A stretch of 64,000 bases of DNA from Epichloe hybrida. Taxonomy: Eukaryota > Ascomycota > Sordariomycetes > Hypocreales > Clavicipitaceae. The notes under the pieces are model-generated. The model made no database searches, was not told the DNA's origin, and saw nothing but the letters and a program-made list of their open reading frames with translations. Positions 1 through 15,592 of this stretch are shown here, in pieces (positions within the stretch are counted from its first letter, which is position 1; the number at the start of each line of letters is the position of its first letter). The translations under genes were made by a program, and so were the position numbers. The DNA is taken from contig JAFEKR010000017.1 in assembly GCA_019022495.1 (NCBI GenBank), forward strand, positions 496,001 through 560,000. Reading direction: 5' to 3'.

Positions 1-734
1 AAGTTCTAAAAGTAACTAGAAAATAATAGGAAAAGTGATAAGGGAATAATAGGAATTACTACTTCTTGTTTTTTGTAAAAAGAAGGGAAGGAGGTAATCT
101 CTCTTTCTTGCTAATAAGTATAGGGCAAATAGCACTAATAATAAAGGGGGTAAGAAATAAGTAGTAGATACTTGTAAGGAGAGATTAAAGGTCTGTTAGA
201 TAAAGGGAATATTTATAGAGAAGTTATAAATATGTTAGCTAGCTTAGCTAAGGTTGTTTAATGTTAAGTTTGAAATAAATGCCTCGTAGTAATAGATTTG
301 GTTAGTTAGTTAGTTTTCTCGTAATAGACGATAAAATTAACAATTAATAATAATATCCTAGATAAATATAATAAAGTTATATCCCTAAGCCTAAGGGTTA
401 ATAGATTAATTCCTTAGAAGCCTAATAAGCTTATAACTAGAATTCTAGTCTTTTCCTTTAGCATACCTATGCAGTCATGCCTCTCTACTATAATAACTAT
501 TACGGCATAATAAGGGGTAGTGGCAGTGGCGTCTGTAGAAATATCTTTTCTTATAATACCTAGCTTATCTATAGTTATAAAGTTAACTACTAATTAGTGT
601 TAGTTACACTAAGGTCCTACGCAGGTAATAAATCCCGTATGATTAAAGTTAACAATAGTTAGTTAGCTAGCTAGGAAAGAGGGAAAAGAGAGGGAAAGTT
701 TAGATACTAGAAAAGTAAGCGAAATCTGTATGTA
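1..734. repeat. AT-rich RIP-like decayed repeat DNA, left edge
   Basis: This stretch is strongly AT-rich, dense in TpA and TAG/TAA triplets, and has no open frame. Its composition matches the decayed LINE that follows and contrasts with the normal GC of the DNA after 6770. A GTTA tandem run near 300-316 resembles the simple-repeat tail of a non-LTR element, so part of a second degraded element may lie here. The identity is inferred from composition only. Confidence 0.6.
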
Positions 735-865
735 AGGCACAAAAGGGGGTGGCGAATTGATGTAGCTAATTATATCGCGTGCATCGCGCCGGACCCACAA
801 TTGGTCTGGTCTTTGGCCACGATTGAACTGATGAAGATCCGAAGGAATTAACAGAAGGAGATCCT
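735..865. other. Normal-composition island at the 5' side of the decayed LINE
   Basis: About 130 bp of balanced composition sit between AT-rich blocks, with intact CpA, CpG and CpC steps, for example the GCATCGCGCCGGACCC run near 781-796. It directly precedes the decayed coding part of the LINE. It could be the 5' end of the element or an unrelated single-copy fragment that escaped mutation. Confidence 0.4.
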
Positions 866-3800
866 AAAAATAAGAATTGCTATAGAAAACTGCTATATTT
901 CCTATAAGATTAAGAAGGCTATCTAGGTTACCTATATTAACTAGCTCTTACTATATAATTAAAGAAATAAAGCAAAATTATCCCTAATAGTTAGATTTAA
1001 TAACCCCTAGGTAGCTAACTCCTTCCTTAATACTAGAATACTTTAGACTAGTTAACCTAAGTAATATAAAATTTACTATAGCTTTATAAGGGTACTATAA
1101 TACTTTAATTATATAAAATTTAGCTACTAAGGAACCTACTACTAGGTACTTACTATATATATAACTTATACTAGGCCTTATAGAAACTCTAAATACTCTT
1201 TAACTAAAATTAAATATTTAAACTACTATAATAGCTATAAAGCTAACTATAGGGGATATAAATACTAGAAGGTAGTAAAGCGAGAAGCGCTAATATATAG
1301 AAGACTACTACTAAATAGATACCTAATCCCTTATAACTTACTAACCTTATAGCCCTAGGATATACTATAGTAGCATATCCCTAGACCTCTCCTATAGAAT
1401 AGCCTAGGATAGTATAATTAACACTAAGTAAACTAAGGGCTAGGGACTAGCCCCTTGACCTTTCTAATGTGCTTAGTAAGAAACGCAAAAAACACAGCTA
1501 AGATAATATTAATAATAATCCTATAGACCCTTACTAAAGCAAAGCCTAATTTCCTAATTTATAAAATCCCCCCCTAGGAGGTATTAGCCCTAGCCGAAAC
1601 CCCTAAGGCCTAGACGCTAAGAATAGGGGGGGAATTCTTATAAGACTTAGAATAGTACCTTACTACCTAGTAGGCGTTACTTACCCCCTTAGTATAAGAG
1701 AGGAGAAGATAGCTAGGTAATAAGTATAAAAAGATAGTATAGGAAGCTAAAGATATTCTCTAAAGAGTAACCCTATAGGTAAGCCTTATTATAAAATAAA
1801 GGGAGGATAATATCCTAATAGTAACGAATCTAAAGGATTACCTAGAGAAGTAATATAGATAACTTAATACTATTCTAAGAAGGATTAAATTAGACTATCT
1901 CTAGAAGACTAAGGCACTAAAGACTAAGACTAAGACACTAAAGACCCCTAGCGCTATAGTAGGGGTAAAGAGGCTATAGCTAAGCTAGGTTACATAACCT
2001 AACCCTTACTAAGCCAAAAAGCCCTAACTATTATATAAGAGTATAATAGTAGTTAAGTTATTATTATTATTATCTAAGAGCCTAAGGGCTAAAGGGCTAA
2101 GAACCTTATGTCTATAAATCCTAGCAAATATAAATAACTTTACCCCTAGAACTCGCTAGATTATAATTAGTAAGGCATGCTTTTATTCCTATATAAATAA
2201 ACTTTTTATTAACTTAAATAGTTTATCTATAGAGGACTTAGAGACACACTTTAGGGCTAGAGAGTACTATAATATCTAAAAACCCCCTCTTAAGACTTCT
2301 CTAATAAAACTATACTAATAATTTTAATACCTAGATAATAGCTATAGTAGCCCTAAGAAAAACACTAGGATTTGACTTTAGATAGCTAGATATTATTAGC
2401 TTCTAGGAGGTCTAGTGGAATACCTATAATAGCCTTATCTATAGGGGAGTTATAGGGGAATTCTATCTTATTATAATAGAGGAAGAGTCCCTTAGAGTTA
2501 CTACCTTTATCTATAAACGCATCCCCTAAGACTTATAGAGAATAGTGGAAAACTTAGCCTTTATCTATGTAATTAAATTTAAGAACTAAACCATAAAAAC
2601 CCTTTATATTAACGCCTACTAGTTACTAGCTAGGGCTAATAATATAACCGCTATAGATAGATGCTTTAAGATTTATAGAGGATTTAGGGGAGATATAATA
2701 ATTCTTATAAGGGACTTTAATGCCTACTCCCTTAAATAGTAAATAGGAGTAAAGCAGAACCTAAGGGGAATAGCCCTTATTACCCTTATAGAAGCCCTAG
2801 AACTTAAATACCTAATACTAAAAGACGCTATTACTAGACTAAGGATTTATAAATCTAATGTTATTTAAAAGGACTTAGTAATTAATCTTATCTTTACTAA
2901 CACCTATACTATAAGCTATAGCATAATCCAGGGCCTTAAAGACCTATTAGACTACCGCCTAGTACTATCTAAGATTATAATACTAATATAAGCACTCCCT
3001 AAACTAGAGGAAAGGGTAGTGTATAAGTAAGCTATAATAGACTTAGACATACTTTATAACCTCCTTAGCAAGATACTACTACCTATAAACCTAAATACAC
3101 TAGAAGACCTAGATAAGTACACTAGTATAGTGATCGAGATGCTCTAGTTAGTAGTAGCTAAATATATAGAAACTAAGAGACTAAAGCTAGGGCATAGCAA
3201 ATTAGGCTAGACCCCTAGGCTCACGGAAATCCGTAAGGCCTGCTAATCTCTATACTAGCAAAAGTCTAGAAATAATACCTAGGAAAATAATAAACTTTAC
3301 ATAGAAAAAAAAAGAATATAAAAAAAAGCTTAAGAAATAGAGGATAACTAGATATAAGGAGTAGGTAATAAAAGCTATAGTAAGTAAAGAAAAACTATAG
3401 TAGCTTATAAACTAGACCTAATGACACTAAGAGAGATTAGCCCTAGTGGGGATTAATTCTTTTATAAAACTAGATAATACTAAAGTAATTACCCCTTATA
3501 ACATTATAGAAATACTTAGGGCTACTTTCTTCCCTCCCCTAAAGGAGGTAAACACATTAGATATATATAAGAAGTACCTAGAGCTTATTAAGTTCCCCCT
3601 AATTATAAAGAAGGAAGTTAGGGAGGTAATATACTACTTAGTAACTAAGAAAGCTCCTAGACTAAATAAACTTGTAAACAAAGTGCTAAAGGAAGCTATA
3701 AGGTAAATAGACCTAAGAGACCCTAGGAAAAACTAGATTAAGAAAATCATAGCTCTCTTTAACGCATGCCTTAATATAAGCTACTACTTAAAACACTTTA

Positions 3801-6765
3801 GAGCCTTAATAATAGTAGCCCTTAAGAAGATAGGGAAGAAAGACCTAGAATTACTTAAGTTATACTAGCCTATTGCCTTACTTAACTCCCTAGGTAAAAT
3901 CCTAGAGGTAGTAATTACCACTTAGCTTTAGTATGTTATATATAAGCATAACCTCCTCCCTAAATTCCACTATAGTAAAAGAAAGGGAGTATTAATTAAT
4001 AACATGCTGTATATAATTATCTAATATATTTATAAGGCCTAGGCAGAAGGTAAGGACACCGCTGTAGTGTCCCTAGACCTTAGCTTAGCCTTTAATAATA
4101 TATCCTATAATAGAGTGCTATATAACTTAGCTATAAGAATAATAAGGGGCAAACTCCTTAGATTTATAGCTAGCCTACTCTCTAACAAATTAACTACCCT
4201 TAAACTCCCTAACTACAAAGGCTGCCTTCTACCTATATAGATTAGTATCCTATAGGGCTTACTAATATCTCCCCTAATCTTCCTATTCTTTAATATAACC
4301 CTTACGGAATAACTAGAAGAAGTTAGACTAGTAGTAGTATAAATTAATAATACTAATATCCTAGTTAAAGGAAGTAAGGAGGAAATACATAGAGCACTTA
4401 CTAAAGCCCTAGAAATCTATAATAAATAAGCCTAGACTTATAAGGTAGTCTTTAACCCTATAAAATTCTAACTAATTTACTTCCTAAAGCTAGGAAAGAA
4501 AGCGCCTCTCCCTATAGACCTAATCTACTATAAGGACTAGGAAATTAAACTATTAGAGAAGTGTAAGATCCTAGGTATTACCCTAGACCCTAAGCTTAAC
4601 TTTAAAGCCTATATCTAATAAGCTAAAGGCATGGCACTCTATAAGCTATACTAACTTAGGTCCCTAGGAAACTTAAACTAGGGTATTAGTACTAAATATA
4701 TCTACTTAGTATATAAAGTAATTATACTCCTAACCTTCCTTATAGCTTACTTAGTATAGTATAGGCTATACCTTAAAAACAGCCTAGTAGTTATAGCACT
4801 ATAATAGATCTAGAAATAGGCCATAACCTATATTACTAAATATTAGAAGATAACTAGTGGAGAGGCCCTAAACATAGAACTATATATACTACTAGCGGAG
4901 AAAGTAATCCTATTCTAAATAATCTAAATAATTATTAAGCTAGTAGTTAAGCTAATAATAAGAGACCTAATAGTATTATATAGCTTTATATATACCCTAA
5001 AGAGCCTGCTAGTGTAGGCTAAACACTGGATTATTAGTAACCTTAGTCCTAATAAGGTCTAGACTAAGCCCCTTAAACTATTTATTATGCCCCTATAGCA
5101 TAACTTCCCTAATATATATATTACTACTAAAAAGAAGCAAGTAGTAAGGGCATATAATAGGACCCTCTATAAGGAAGTAATTTATATATATATAAATAGA
5201 TTAGGAATAAAAGGATAGGTAAGCTTAGCGGCCTACTATAGTAACCTTAGCACTATAAAAATAGCATACCTAGGTTCCCTTTATCACTTCTTAGTATATA
5301 ATAGGGAGCTCTATGCCCTAAGCCTAGCCCTAGACCTAGTATTAAAGGATAATTAGCTACTAGTGTTTATATACACTAATAATAAAGGAGCTGCTTTCTT
5401 AGTTATAAACCTAGTGCTAAAATATAGCTAATAATTCCTACAGGACTTTTATAAGAAGTAAAGATAAATTATTAATCCTATCTATATATACTAAATCCTA
5501 GTATATATAGGTATCCTAGGAAATAAGGCTATAGATAGCCTAGTAAAGGGTATAGTAAGTTAGAAGGCTAAACTAAGTAACCTTATCTAGGGGGACTTAA
5601 TACCTAGAAGAGCGCTACTAATTAAAGGCTTTTACCTTATTAGATTAACTATTATCTAATATATTAAGGAAAAGACTATAGAGATCTAGTAGGAGAGATA
5701 GATAGCTAATAATAGTAAGAGTAAGGTATACCTAAAAAGAATCTAGCTAGATATAACCCTAAGGACTCTAGATAAGTATACTAGACTATATAAGGTAATA
5801 TACGCTATAATTACTTAAATTAGAATAGGTAAGATTAGACTAAACACTACTTTATATAAATAAGATATAGTAAAATTACCTAACTATAACCTATGTAACT
5901 TTAATAAATAATAAACCCCTAACTATATACTACTATAGTGCCTTAAGCTTAAGGAAGAAAGGGAAGCTATATAAAAGAATATTAAAACTAAGGTAATAAG
6001 CCTAAAAGAGCTCCTAGGAGACCTGGATATAGCGGTTAATATAGCCTAAATAATTCTCTAAGTAAATATCCTAAAATAATTCCACTAGGTAAATAAAGAT
6101 AATATTACTACTACTAATAGTAAATAACTAGAAAGGTAGTGGGCTAGGTAAAAGGCCCTTAAGATAAAAGCTAAAGAAGCTAAGGAGAGGGATAAGGCGC
6201 TAAGAATAGGTATAAAGCTAGGCTAGCCTGTATTAGTTAGGAGTTAATTAACTACTAACCCTTAGGTGTAAGATATAAAGCATTATCTATATCCTAAATT
6301 ATTAATAGGACTATAACCTATTATTATAATAATTTTACTATAATCCCCTTTTTAAAAACCCCTTATAGGAATATAAATAGGATAGAAAAGAGGACTAAAA
6401 GCTATATATAGCACTAAGCTAAGGAGGGAGCTATAAGAGAAACTAAGAGAGAGGCTAGAATAAAGAGAAGCTAAGAGAGAAGCTAAAAAGGGAAGAGAGA
6501 ACTAGTAGGCTATAGGCATACTATAATAGGGACTCTAGAGAGTAACTAGAGGGTATAGGGGATAAGAGGGCACTAGGGAGCTTAAAAAGAGTATAAGCAT
6601 AAGTAAAATAAAGCTCTCTAGAATCCTATTATAAAGGGAGGCTAAAGAATATTATAACCTACTATATACTATAAGGGGGGGAAAGAATAAGGACTAGAGT
6701 AGGATACTAGGTCTTATAGCTACTACTCCACTAGAAATTCTCTAGTGGTACTACGTAACCCTTTG
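735..6765 (+). mobile_element. RIP-decayed non-LTR retrotransposon (Tad1/I-like LINE)
   Basis: Translating through the many stops on the plus strand gives, in order, the parts of a LINE ORF2. An endonuclease trace is seen (RDFNAY near 2705-2735, for the family's GDFN; LDYR near 2948-2960, for SDHR). The only sizeable open piece of the reverse transcriptase is 3446-3706, which ends in a KKAPRLNK block (family KAPGPDG). Next come a PIALLNSLGKILE block near 3870-3910, LDLSLAFNNI near 4073-4104, and a GLLISPLIFLF block near 4256-4290 (family QGSPLSP). The YVDD box near 4340-4365 reads INNT. An RNase H trace lies at 5260-5560 and a C-terminal Cys/His block near 5875-5965. Aspartates replaced by asparagines and glutamines replaced by TAG are what G-to-A and C-to-T RIP changes give. 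A tail of CAAC/CCAA units follows at 6791-6811. Both boundaries are approximate. The element is not functional. Confidence 0.85.
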
Positions 6766-7390
6766 GGTTTCTAGCTGGCGTAATGAATACAACCAACCAA
6801 CTAACCAACCAAGGCGGCCAAAGCATACAACCTTCTTGATAGCTTCCCGTCTTGAGTCCCTCGTCAAGTTAGCCGACCCGACTCTGCCATGCATCATGTA
6901 GTCACCAGCGGGCCCGAGCCCTGTCGCCGAGCCGCAGACTCGATTCTTCTTCGATAGGGGGAAAAGCCTCGTCTTTACATATTACATGGCTACATGTACC
7001 AATGCTGCGGGAACGCGCAGGAGCCCGCCCCCTTGTTCGTCAACTTCTAGAAACGCCTGGACATGATGGCATGACGACATGTGGCGCGCGCATTGCATGT
7101 GGTGAATAACATCGACCCGGGTCGCATCTCACAAGCTGCACAAGCCGCATACATGTCCACATACTGTTGTGCATACATGCTAGCTACCACGACGAGGTGC
7201 CCCTGACACTTTTCACAACGGTAGCTAGCTGAAAGCATTCACGACAGGGAATCCCGATGCTCTCCTCTCCGCACACAGAGGGACTATGCCATGCTCACAT
7301 TTGACTCGCTTGTTTCTCGCAATGACAAGTGAGTCGATGACTTCAAACCTCGCGCCGTCATTTCAACAACGCCGAATGTTGCCCCATCAT
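6766..7390. other. Intergenic, transition from AT-rich repeat to normal DNA
   Basis: Composition changes abruptly near 6765. A short CAAC/CTAAC-type simple repeat lies at 6791-6811. The rest is downstream flank of the minus-strand BRAP2-like gene. I see no supported gene here. Confidence 0.6.
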
Positions 7391-9591
7391 CTATCTCTTC
7401 CTCCTCCTTCCCTTCTTCTCGGGAACACTCGCACTGCCCCCTTCCAACTCGCCCTCCTCAATTTGCCCCTCATTCTCCAATGCCTTCAGCTTCTCCTGCC
7501 CCGAGATGAACATGCTCAAATCCCTATTCATCTCCTTTAATTCCTCATTCTCAGCCTTCATTTCCGCCATGCCCTTCTTCACCGCCTCGTTCTCTGCCCC
7601 CAAGTGCTCGATCCTCTTCATCAACCCCTCGTTTACGCGCTTCTCCTCTTGGAGCGCCTTGCTCATGTTACGAGCCAGCGCTTCACCCCTGGATGCCTTA
7701 TTTCGCTCTCGTTCCAGGTCCCTTTCTAAATGAGGTACGGTTTCCTTTGTCAGAGCCCCGAGCTTCTCTTCGAGGTCGCTCAGTCTCTCCAAGGCAGCGG
7801 ACGATGCCGCGGCGGTGCTTTCGGCCGCTTCAGAGGCGCGCGCTGCTTTATCAACGGCTTTGCTGATCAGTTCCTCATAGTATGCTCTTTGCGATTCGAG
7901 CTGACTGGTGATCAGATGGGTATACTCGAGGCCGATGTTGTCGAGTTTGGCCCTGGGAACAACATCTTCGCTGGCGTTGTGATTGCTCTGGGTGCTTCTT
8001 CCCGGCAATTCGACCACTTTACCGTCCCCTTTGTCACGTATCAGGCGGTGCACCCACATGTCTCCGGCGTAGTCCCATACGTGCTGTGTTTCCAGCTCCA
8101 ACGCGAAGCTGTGTGCTGTTTCTTTCCAGTGGTCCTTGGCGTGTCCGCCTTTGTACCTTCCACAACCCACGTAGCCACATATCAGGCAAATCCACACGTC
8201 GTCCGTGCAGTCACACACGCTGCATAGATTTGAGATGGATGACCCAAATGGCTGCAAATATGGGTTGTTGGGATCGCCTGTGGAGCCCTCCGATCCCGAG
8301 GTATTAGTGAATCGACACACCGGGCAGCCGGCACCTTTCCAATTCTGCAGACATGTACAATGGAACACATGGGAGCAGGGTACGGTCATCAGTCCGTTCG
8401 TTTCGTCCATTCGCTCCAGACATACCGGACAGGTCGGTAGCTCTATCAAATTCGGCGTTGGCGGCGGGAACGGCCGAAGACTGTTCGATACAGCTGACGA
8501 CGACGATGGTAGAAGTGCGGTCGAATGATCAGCCCGATGCAGTTGCGCGGGAGTCTCAAACGTGACCGACTTCACGAATACAACATGGCACAATTGTGGC
8601 TGCAGACAGCGTTAGTTAGCACAATACAAGCGGAAACCCGGAACAACACGGAGGGAAACAACAGACCAGCCCACCATACCTCCATAGAGTTGAACACTTT
8701 GCCATCAAACTCTCGCTTCCATTTCTTGGCGGCCTTGCTTTCCCGGAAGTTCAACAAGGCCAGGTAGCGATTCATTTTCGATGTCATTACCATCCTGCAA
8801 TGACTGAGCTCTCCTCCCCATGCATCTCCAACAAATCCAAGAAAGTCACTTGGCGACATGTACGCCGGCACAGCAGGGATACACAATGTCTTGCACTCAT
8901 CCACCCGTGATGCCATTTCTAGCTCTTCGCCGTGGTTATCAACACCCATGTCGTTAGTCTCTTCGCCTTCGCGATAGAAGTGGACAATGCCCCATCCAAC
9001 TTCCGTGGTTCTGCTCTCTATAGGTACGAATTCGGCCTTTGTCGCGGTGCCTGCACCACCAAAAGAAGGACCTAGGCTCGGCGCCGCTGAAGGCCCTGCA
9101 CGGCTAGACTCGCCCGACATGTTCGCCTTTTGAACTGTTGCGGTCGGATCGATAGTCTCAATGCTCACGCGGCCAAATCGCCAATCTCTGATGGCAGTTT
9201 GAGGGTGTAGAGCCGTTCTAGGTGAGGGAAGCGGGCAGCCGTTTGCCCTGTCGAGCCACTGCCTTCCCGATACAGCTTCGGATCGTTTGTTTGACTCGGT
9301 TGTGAGAGCTCGCGAAGCCCCGCAGTCGATCACGCCTTCAGTTTTGCTATCAGCGATAATTTCCGTAGGAGGTGGTAGGTGATTTTTCGAGAAACACGCG
9401 CCAGAACGGTCGAGTAAGGGTGCAGAGCGGTGTGCTGGAGGATGGGAGCGAAGATGCGAAGGTAGGTCCTCAAAAATGCTCATTCCAGGGGCAGGCAGCC
9501 AGACGTTCCTTTGATCGGTCTTCTGTGACTCCGGCACAGTCGGATTCGACTCGGGATATAATTCGAATTTGATATGATAAAGATAAGGCAT
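7391..9591 (-). CDS. ETP1: BRAP2/Etp1-type RING finger and ZnF-UBP ubiquitin ligase
   Basis: Two exons, complement(7391..8599, 8680..9591), give 706 residues. The single 80-nt intron has a GTATGG donor, a GCTAAC branch and a CTGCAG acceptor, phase 0. The start at 9591 is the first ATG and gives the family-like opening MPYLYHIKFELYP. An RRM-like BRAP2 domain lies at about 235-320. A C3H2C3 RING runs from CPVC at 361-364 to CPVC at 396-399. A ZnF-UBP domain at about 430-490 includes CGYVGCGRY and GGHAKDHW. A long coiled coil at about 540-680 and a basic tail KKGRRRKR follow. Human BRAP2 is a Ras-responsive E3 ligase, and yeast Etp1 acts in ethanol tolerance and ubiquitin-dependent turnover. The domain order is complete. 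The long N-terminal linker (about 40-200) is low-complexity and would be worth checking for a missed intron. Confidence 0.93.
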
Positions 9592-10198
9592 GGTCTTCTG
9601 AGTGGCTTATCGCAAAGGGTGTTGCCCGCGCGATGGAAGTTGTCGGTTCACGAACCGAGTGTTTATTGACGAGGCTAATAATAGTGATGTAAGCCTTGTA
9701 CCTGCTCGATCAAGGGGGTAGCAACTGTTGGAAGAGCCAATGTATGGTCAAACACAATGAATACTTCATGGCCGACCCCCATCGTGAACTCGTACAAAGG
9801 AGGTAGCTACGGTAGCGTTGCCAAGAGTTTGGAGGACGAGAATTTGACACGCGAAAGAGGTCGGTCCAGGTGCGGCGTGATGCGCCCCGCTCGGACTCCC
9901 TGCGCAATGTAATAATGCGTGGGATCGACAGGTGGGTCATGGCCATTAATTAGTTCATGCCATAAGGTTTGGTTCCAAATAACCACATTTCACATTCACT
10001 GTGGACAATCTACGATGTGGTACATAAGTATGACTGCACGATGAGTCTCTATTCCATACTGCTGAATGGACAGTGCATGTTTGAACTAGCCTGATTAACC
10101 GTCGAGAGAAGCACGTGTGCCCGATGTCGTGAACATTGAACCCCAAAAACGCCAAAATTTGCCGCTAATCAGCGGCAATCCATGAAACTTGTCGCAAC
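9592..10198. other. Intergenic between the BRAP2-like and polyubiquitin genes
   Basis: About 600 bp serve as the 5' flank of the BRAP2-like gene and the 3' flank of polyubiquitin, both on the minus strand. I see no supported gene, RNA or repeat. Confidence 0.6.
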
Positions 10199-13005
<2,807 letters not shown>

Positions 13006-15592
13006 TTAGTTTGCGCGAATAACAAGCTTCGACAGGAACTTATTCGACAGGGAGTCGAAGTCGTAACGATCAAACTTGGTCTCCTTACGAGTACGCAAAT
13101 ACGATTCTGCAAAGCCATTGTTAGCCATGAGGTTCGAATCTTTGTAGGGGGGGCGTAGAGGACACAGGGGAGAGGGGGAAATGTCAGGAAAGGTGTTGTG
13201 GAGAAATATACTAACCATGCTTGATGACATGTTGGCGGACTTCGGTCAAAGCCTCACAGACAGAAACGTTGCTGTGAAGGATGTGTCCATGCTGTCTCGT
13301 GTCCCAATCGGTGAAGGAGGGAAGCTTCTGCGAGATGGCATGGAAAAGGCCCACGATAACTCCAACAGGAGTTGTCTCCATGTCGTTGCAGAACTTGTTC
13401 ACGGCCGCGGAATCAGGAACACGGTAATGGCAATCAAACTGCATCTCTTCCCACACGGCGAGAAGGATCGAAGCCAGCATGAAGATGGTCGGCCAATTCT
13501 TCATCTTCTCGCCGCTGTAAACGCCAGAATACAAGGACGATAACTCCTCCAGAATGTCTTTTTGAAGTTCACGCCACATATCGGCCAGCGCGCATTTGAT
13601 CTGGAAGTTGATCATAACAGGTGCAACAGTGCGCCCATAGAACTTGGAATCCTCGTCATCAATTTGACCATCGAGATTTACTTCAGAACCTTGGTTCTCA
13701 ACCATGGTGATGTGCATCGTCAGGTTATAGGCAAGCACAAGTTTAAGTGCCTTCTTGATGACTGGCATTCTGTCCTTGATGTAGTAGCGATGGGCAGTTT
13801 TGAGGATCTCGGTGATGAAGGGAGTGCCTTCGAAGTGATCATCGATGAAATCTTCGAATGGTCCGTCCACGTGCTTGTCGAGATACTCCTGAAGGGCGTC
13901 GAGGCGGATCCCTTCAGCACCAACATCGAGCTTCTCTGTCTTTGTCTCAAAGTCAATGGGGTCCTGGTTAGGAATGCTGGACTCAACCCATTCAACAGAA
14001 AAGCACCCTTCATCCGCGACGAAAACTTCACGAACCATGACGGGAAGTGCGAATCCGTAGCCGTGGGTTATCCACATCAACGTTTCTTTGGATGAGAAGC
14101 CTTTGACATTGTACACGGACATGCCAAGGTCGGCGTGTTTTTCGTAATCAGCCTTCCAATCCTTCATGAAGTAACCGATATCCTTGATGTCAATGCGAGT
14201 GCAAGGAACCTGCCAGAGACGAGCATGCGAAGGCTGACATCCGGCACAAGGCTCTCCCTTATCACATGTCTTCTTCAAAAATTTGCAGCGCAGACAGGCT
14301 CTTAGTTTTCTGATTTCGCTTGCCTGTTTCCGTTGCTCAGGTAGGAGAGGACCCTTTCTGCGGCCGACCTTCTTCTCAACAGTACCGTCCTTCTTGCCGT
14401 TGGAGGTCCGGCGAATAATTGTCTTTGTGGTACTCTTGGCAATAGGACTCTTGCGAGGTCCTGAATTCCTACGAGGGTTTGCAGTAGCAGTGGGAGACAC
14501 AGATCCAGCGCCGCTACCAGGACTGTGACGAACTGATGAAGGCTCTGCCTTGATGGACATTGGGGCGGACGTTGTGGGGCTGACGGTTTCATGACTGTGG
14601 CTGTGGCCATCACCGGTGAAGCAATTGCGGTGGTGATTGTGATTATTGCTGTGATCCGTATGACCGTCTGACCCGGGCGAGTATGGAGAGTAAGGGAAAT
14701 GAATTTCCTCGAAGCCAAACTCCATAGAGTTTGCTCCTTCCGAGGAATCAGAATTGGTACGAAGGTGTAGGGTCTGACTGGGATTGAAGATGGCAGCACC
14801 TTGTGCTTGTTGAAAGTGATCTAAACCATGATTGCCCCAGTCAACCATAGCCCAGCCTTCTCCGGATGATGAGGGAAGGGATAGGACTTCCAGATACGTT
14901 CCATTTGGAGAATTGCTTCCAACACTATCCAATCGTGTTAAGCCATCCATTTGCAGCGTGCTCTGAAAATCGTGCCAATTGTCCATGCCGCTGCTTCCCC
15001 AATGCATGGCATGAGCCGTCTCCTCCATAGAGGTCATGGTGTGAAATGGCGAGTCCAAAAGGTTGGCCTGAAGGGCCGCTTGACTGGTCGGAGGGAGGTA
15101 ATCAAGAGGGTTGGTTTGAAAATTTTGAGGATATGTATGGAAGCTTGCGAAGGCTGGATCCTGGATAAAATGAGCCATGTCTGGACCTGCCATATGTTGA
15201 TGCGCTGCCGCAGCTTGTTGTTGCTGTTGTTGTTGCTGCTGCTGCTGCTGCTGCAAGGTCCAGTCGGTCAGGGGGTTGGCGGTAGGAGGAAATGGAGATT
15301 GTTGCAACGATGAGTGCTGGCTATGCGGACTTGAGGCATGGGAGAGTGGTGAGCTGCCTTGATGGTCTTCGAGAGAGCTGATTGAGGCCGCGGCCTGTGG
15401 AACATTGGAGGCCATGTCGAGCGGCAAGGTCCAGGGTCGAGCGTTGGTCATGATGCCGGAAGAAGGTAACGGGCTGGAGTGAGCAACCGACGAAATTGAA
15501 TAGGCATACGCGGCTTGGTCTCGGTGTTGCTGGTCGAATGACAGATCGAGCAAGGCATCACCCCCACAGTTGGCATTGAAGTCGAGGGTCAT
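13006..15592 (-). CDS. Zn2Cys6 fungal transcription factor with polyQ N-terminus
   Basis: Exons complement(13006..13106, 13216..15592) give 825 residues. The open frame extends upstream to 15661, but 15592 is the first ATG (MTLDFN). A 109-nt intron near the 3' end (GTTAGT donor, TTGCAG acceptor) joins VIKH to ESYLRTRK. Without it the protein would stop 33 residues earlier. The N-terminal half is low-complexity and Ser/Pro/His-rich, with a Gln tract encoded at 15214-15254. A basic stretch precedes a binuclear zinc cluster with Cys at 433, 436, 443, 449, 452 and 464. The last spacing (11 residues) is longer than usual. A conserved-looking C-terminal half follows. It is presumably a nuclear DNA-binding regulator. 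I cannot name its targets or a characterised orthologue. Confidence 0.85.
15214..15254. repeat. CAG/CAA (polyglutamine) trinucleotide tract in the Zn2Cys6 gene
   Basis: The minus strand reads a run of CAG and CAA codons giving a stretch of about 13 Gln followed by Ala residues. The mixture of CAG and CAA at one end and pure CAG at the other suggests recent slippage in the pure part. Length may vary between strains. Confidence 0.85.

Noticed and set aside
13133..13145. GGTTCGAATC word resembling a tRNA T-loop (B box)
   Set aside because: No acceptor stem or D-arm can be folded around it, and it lies inside an intron of the regulator.
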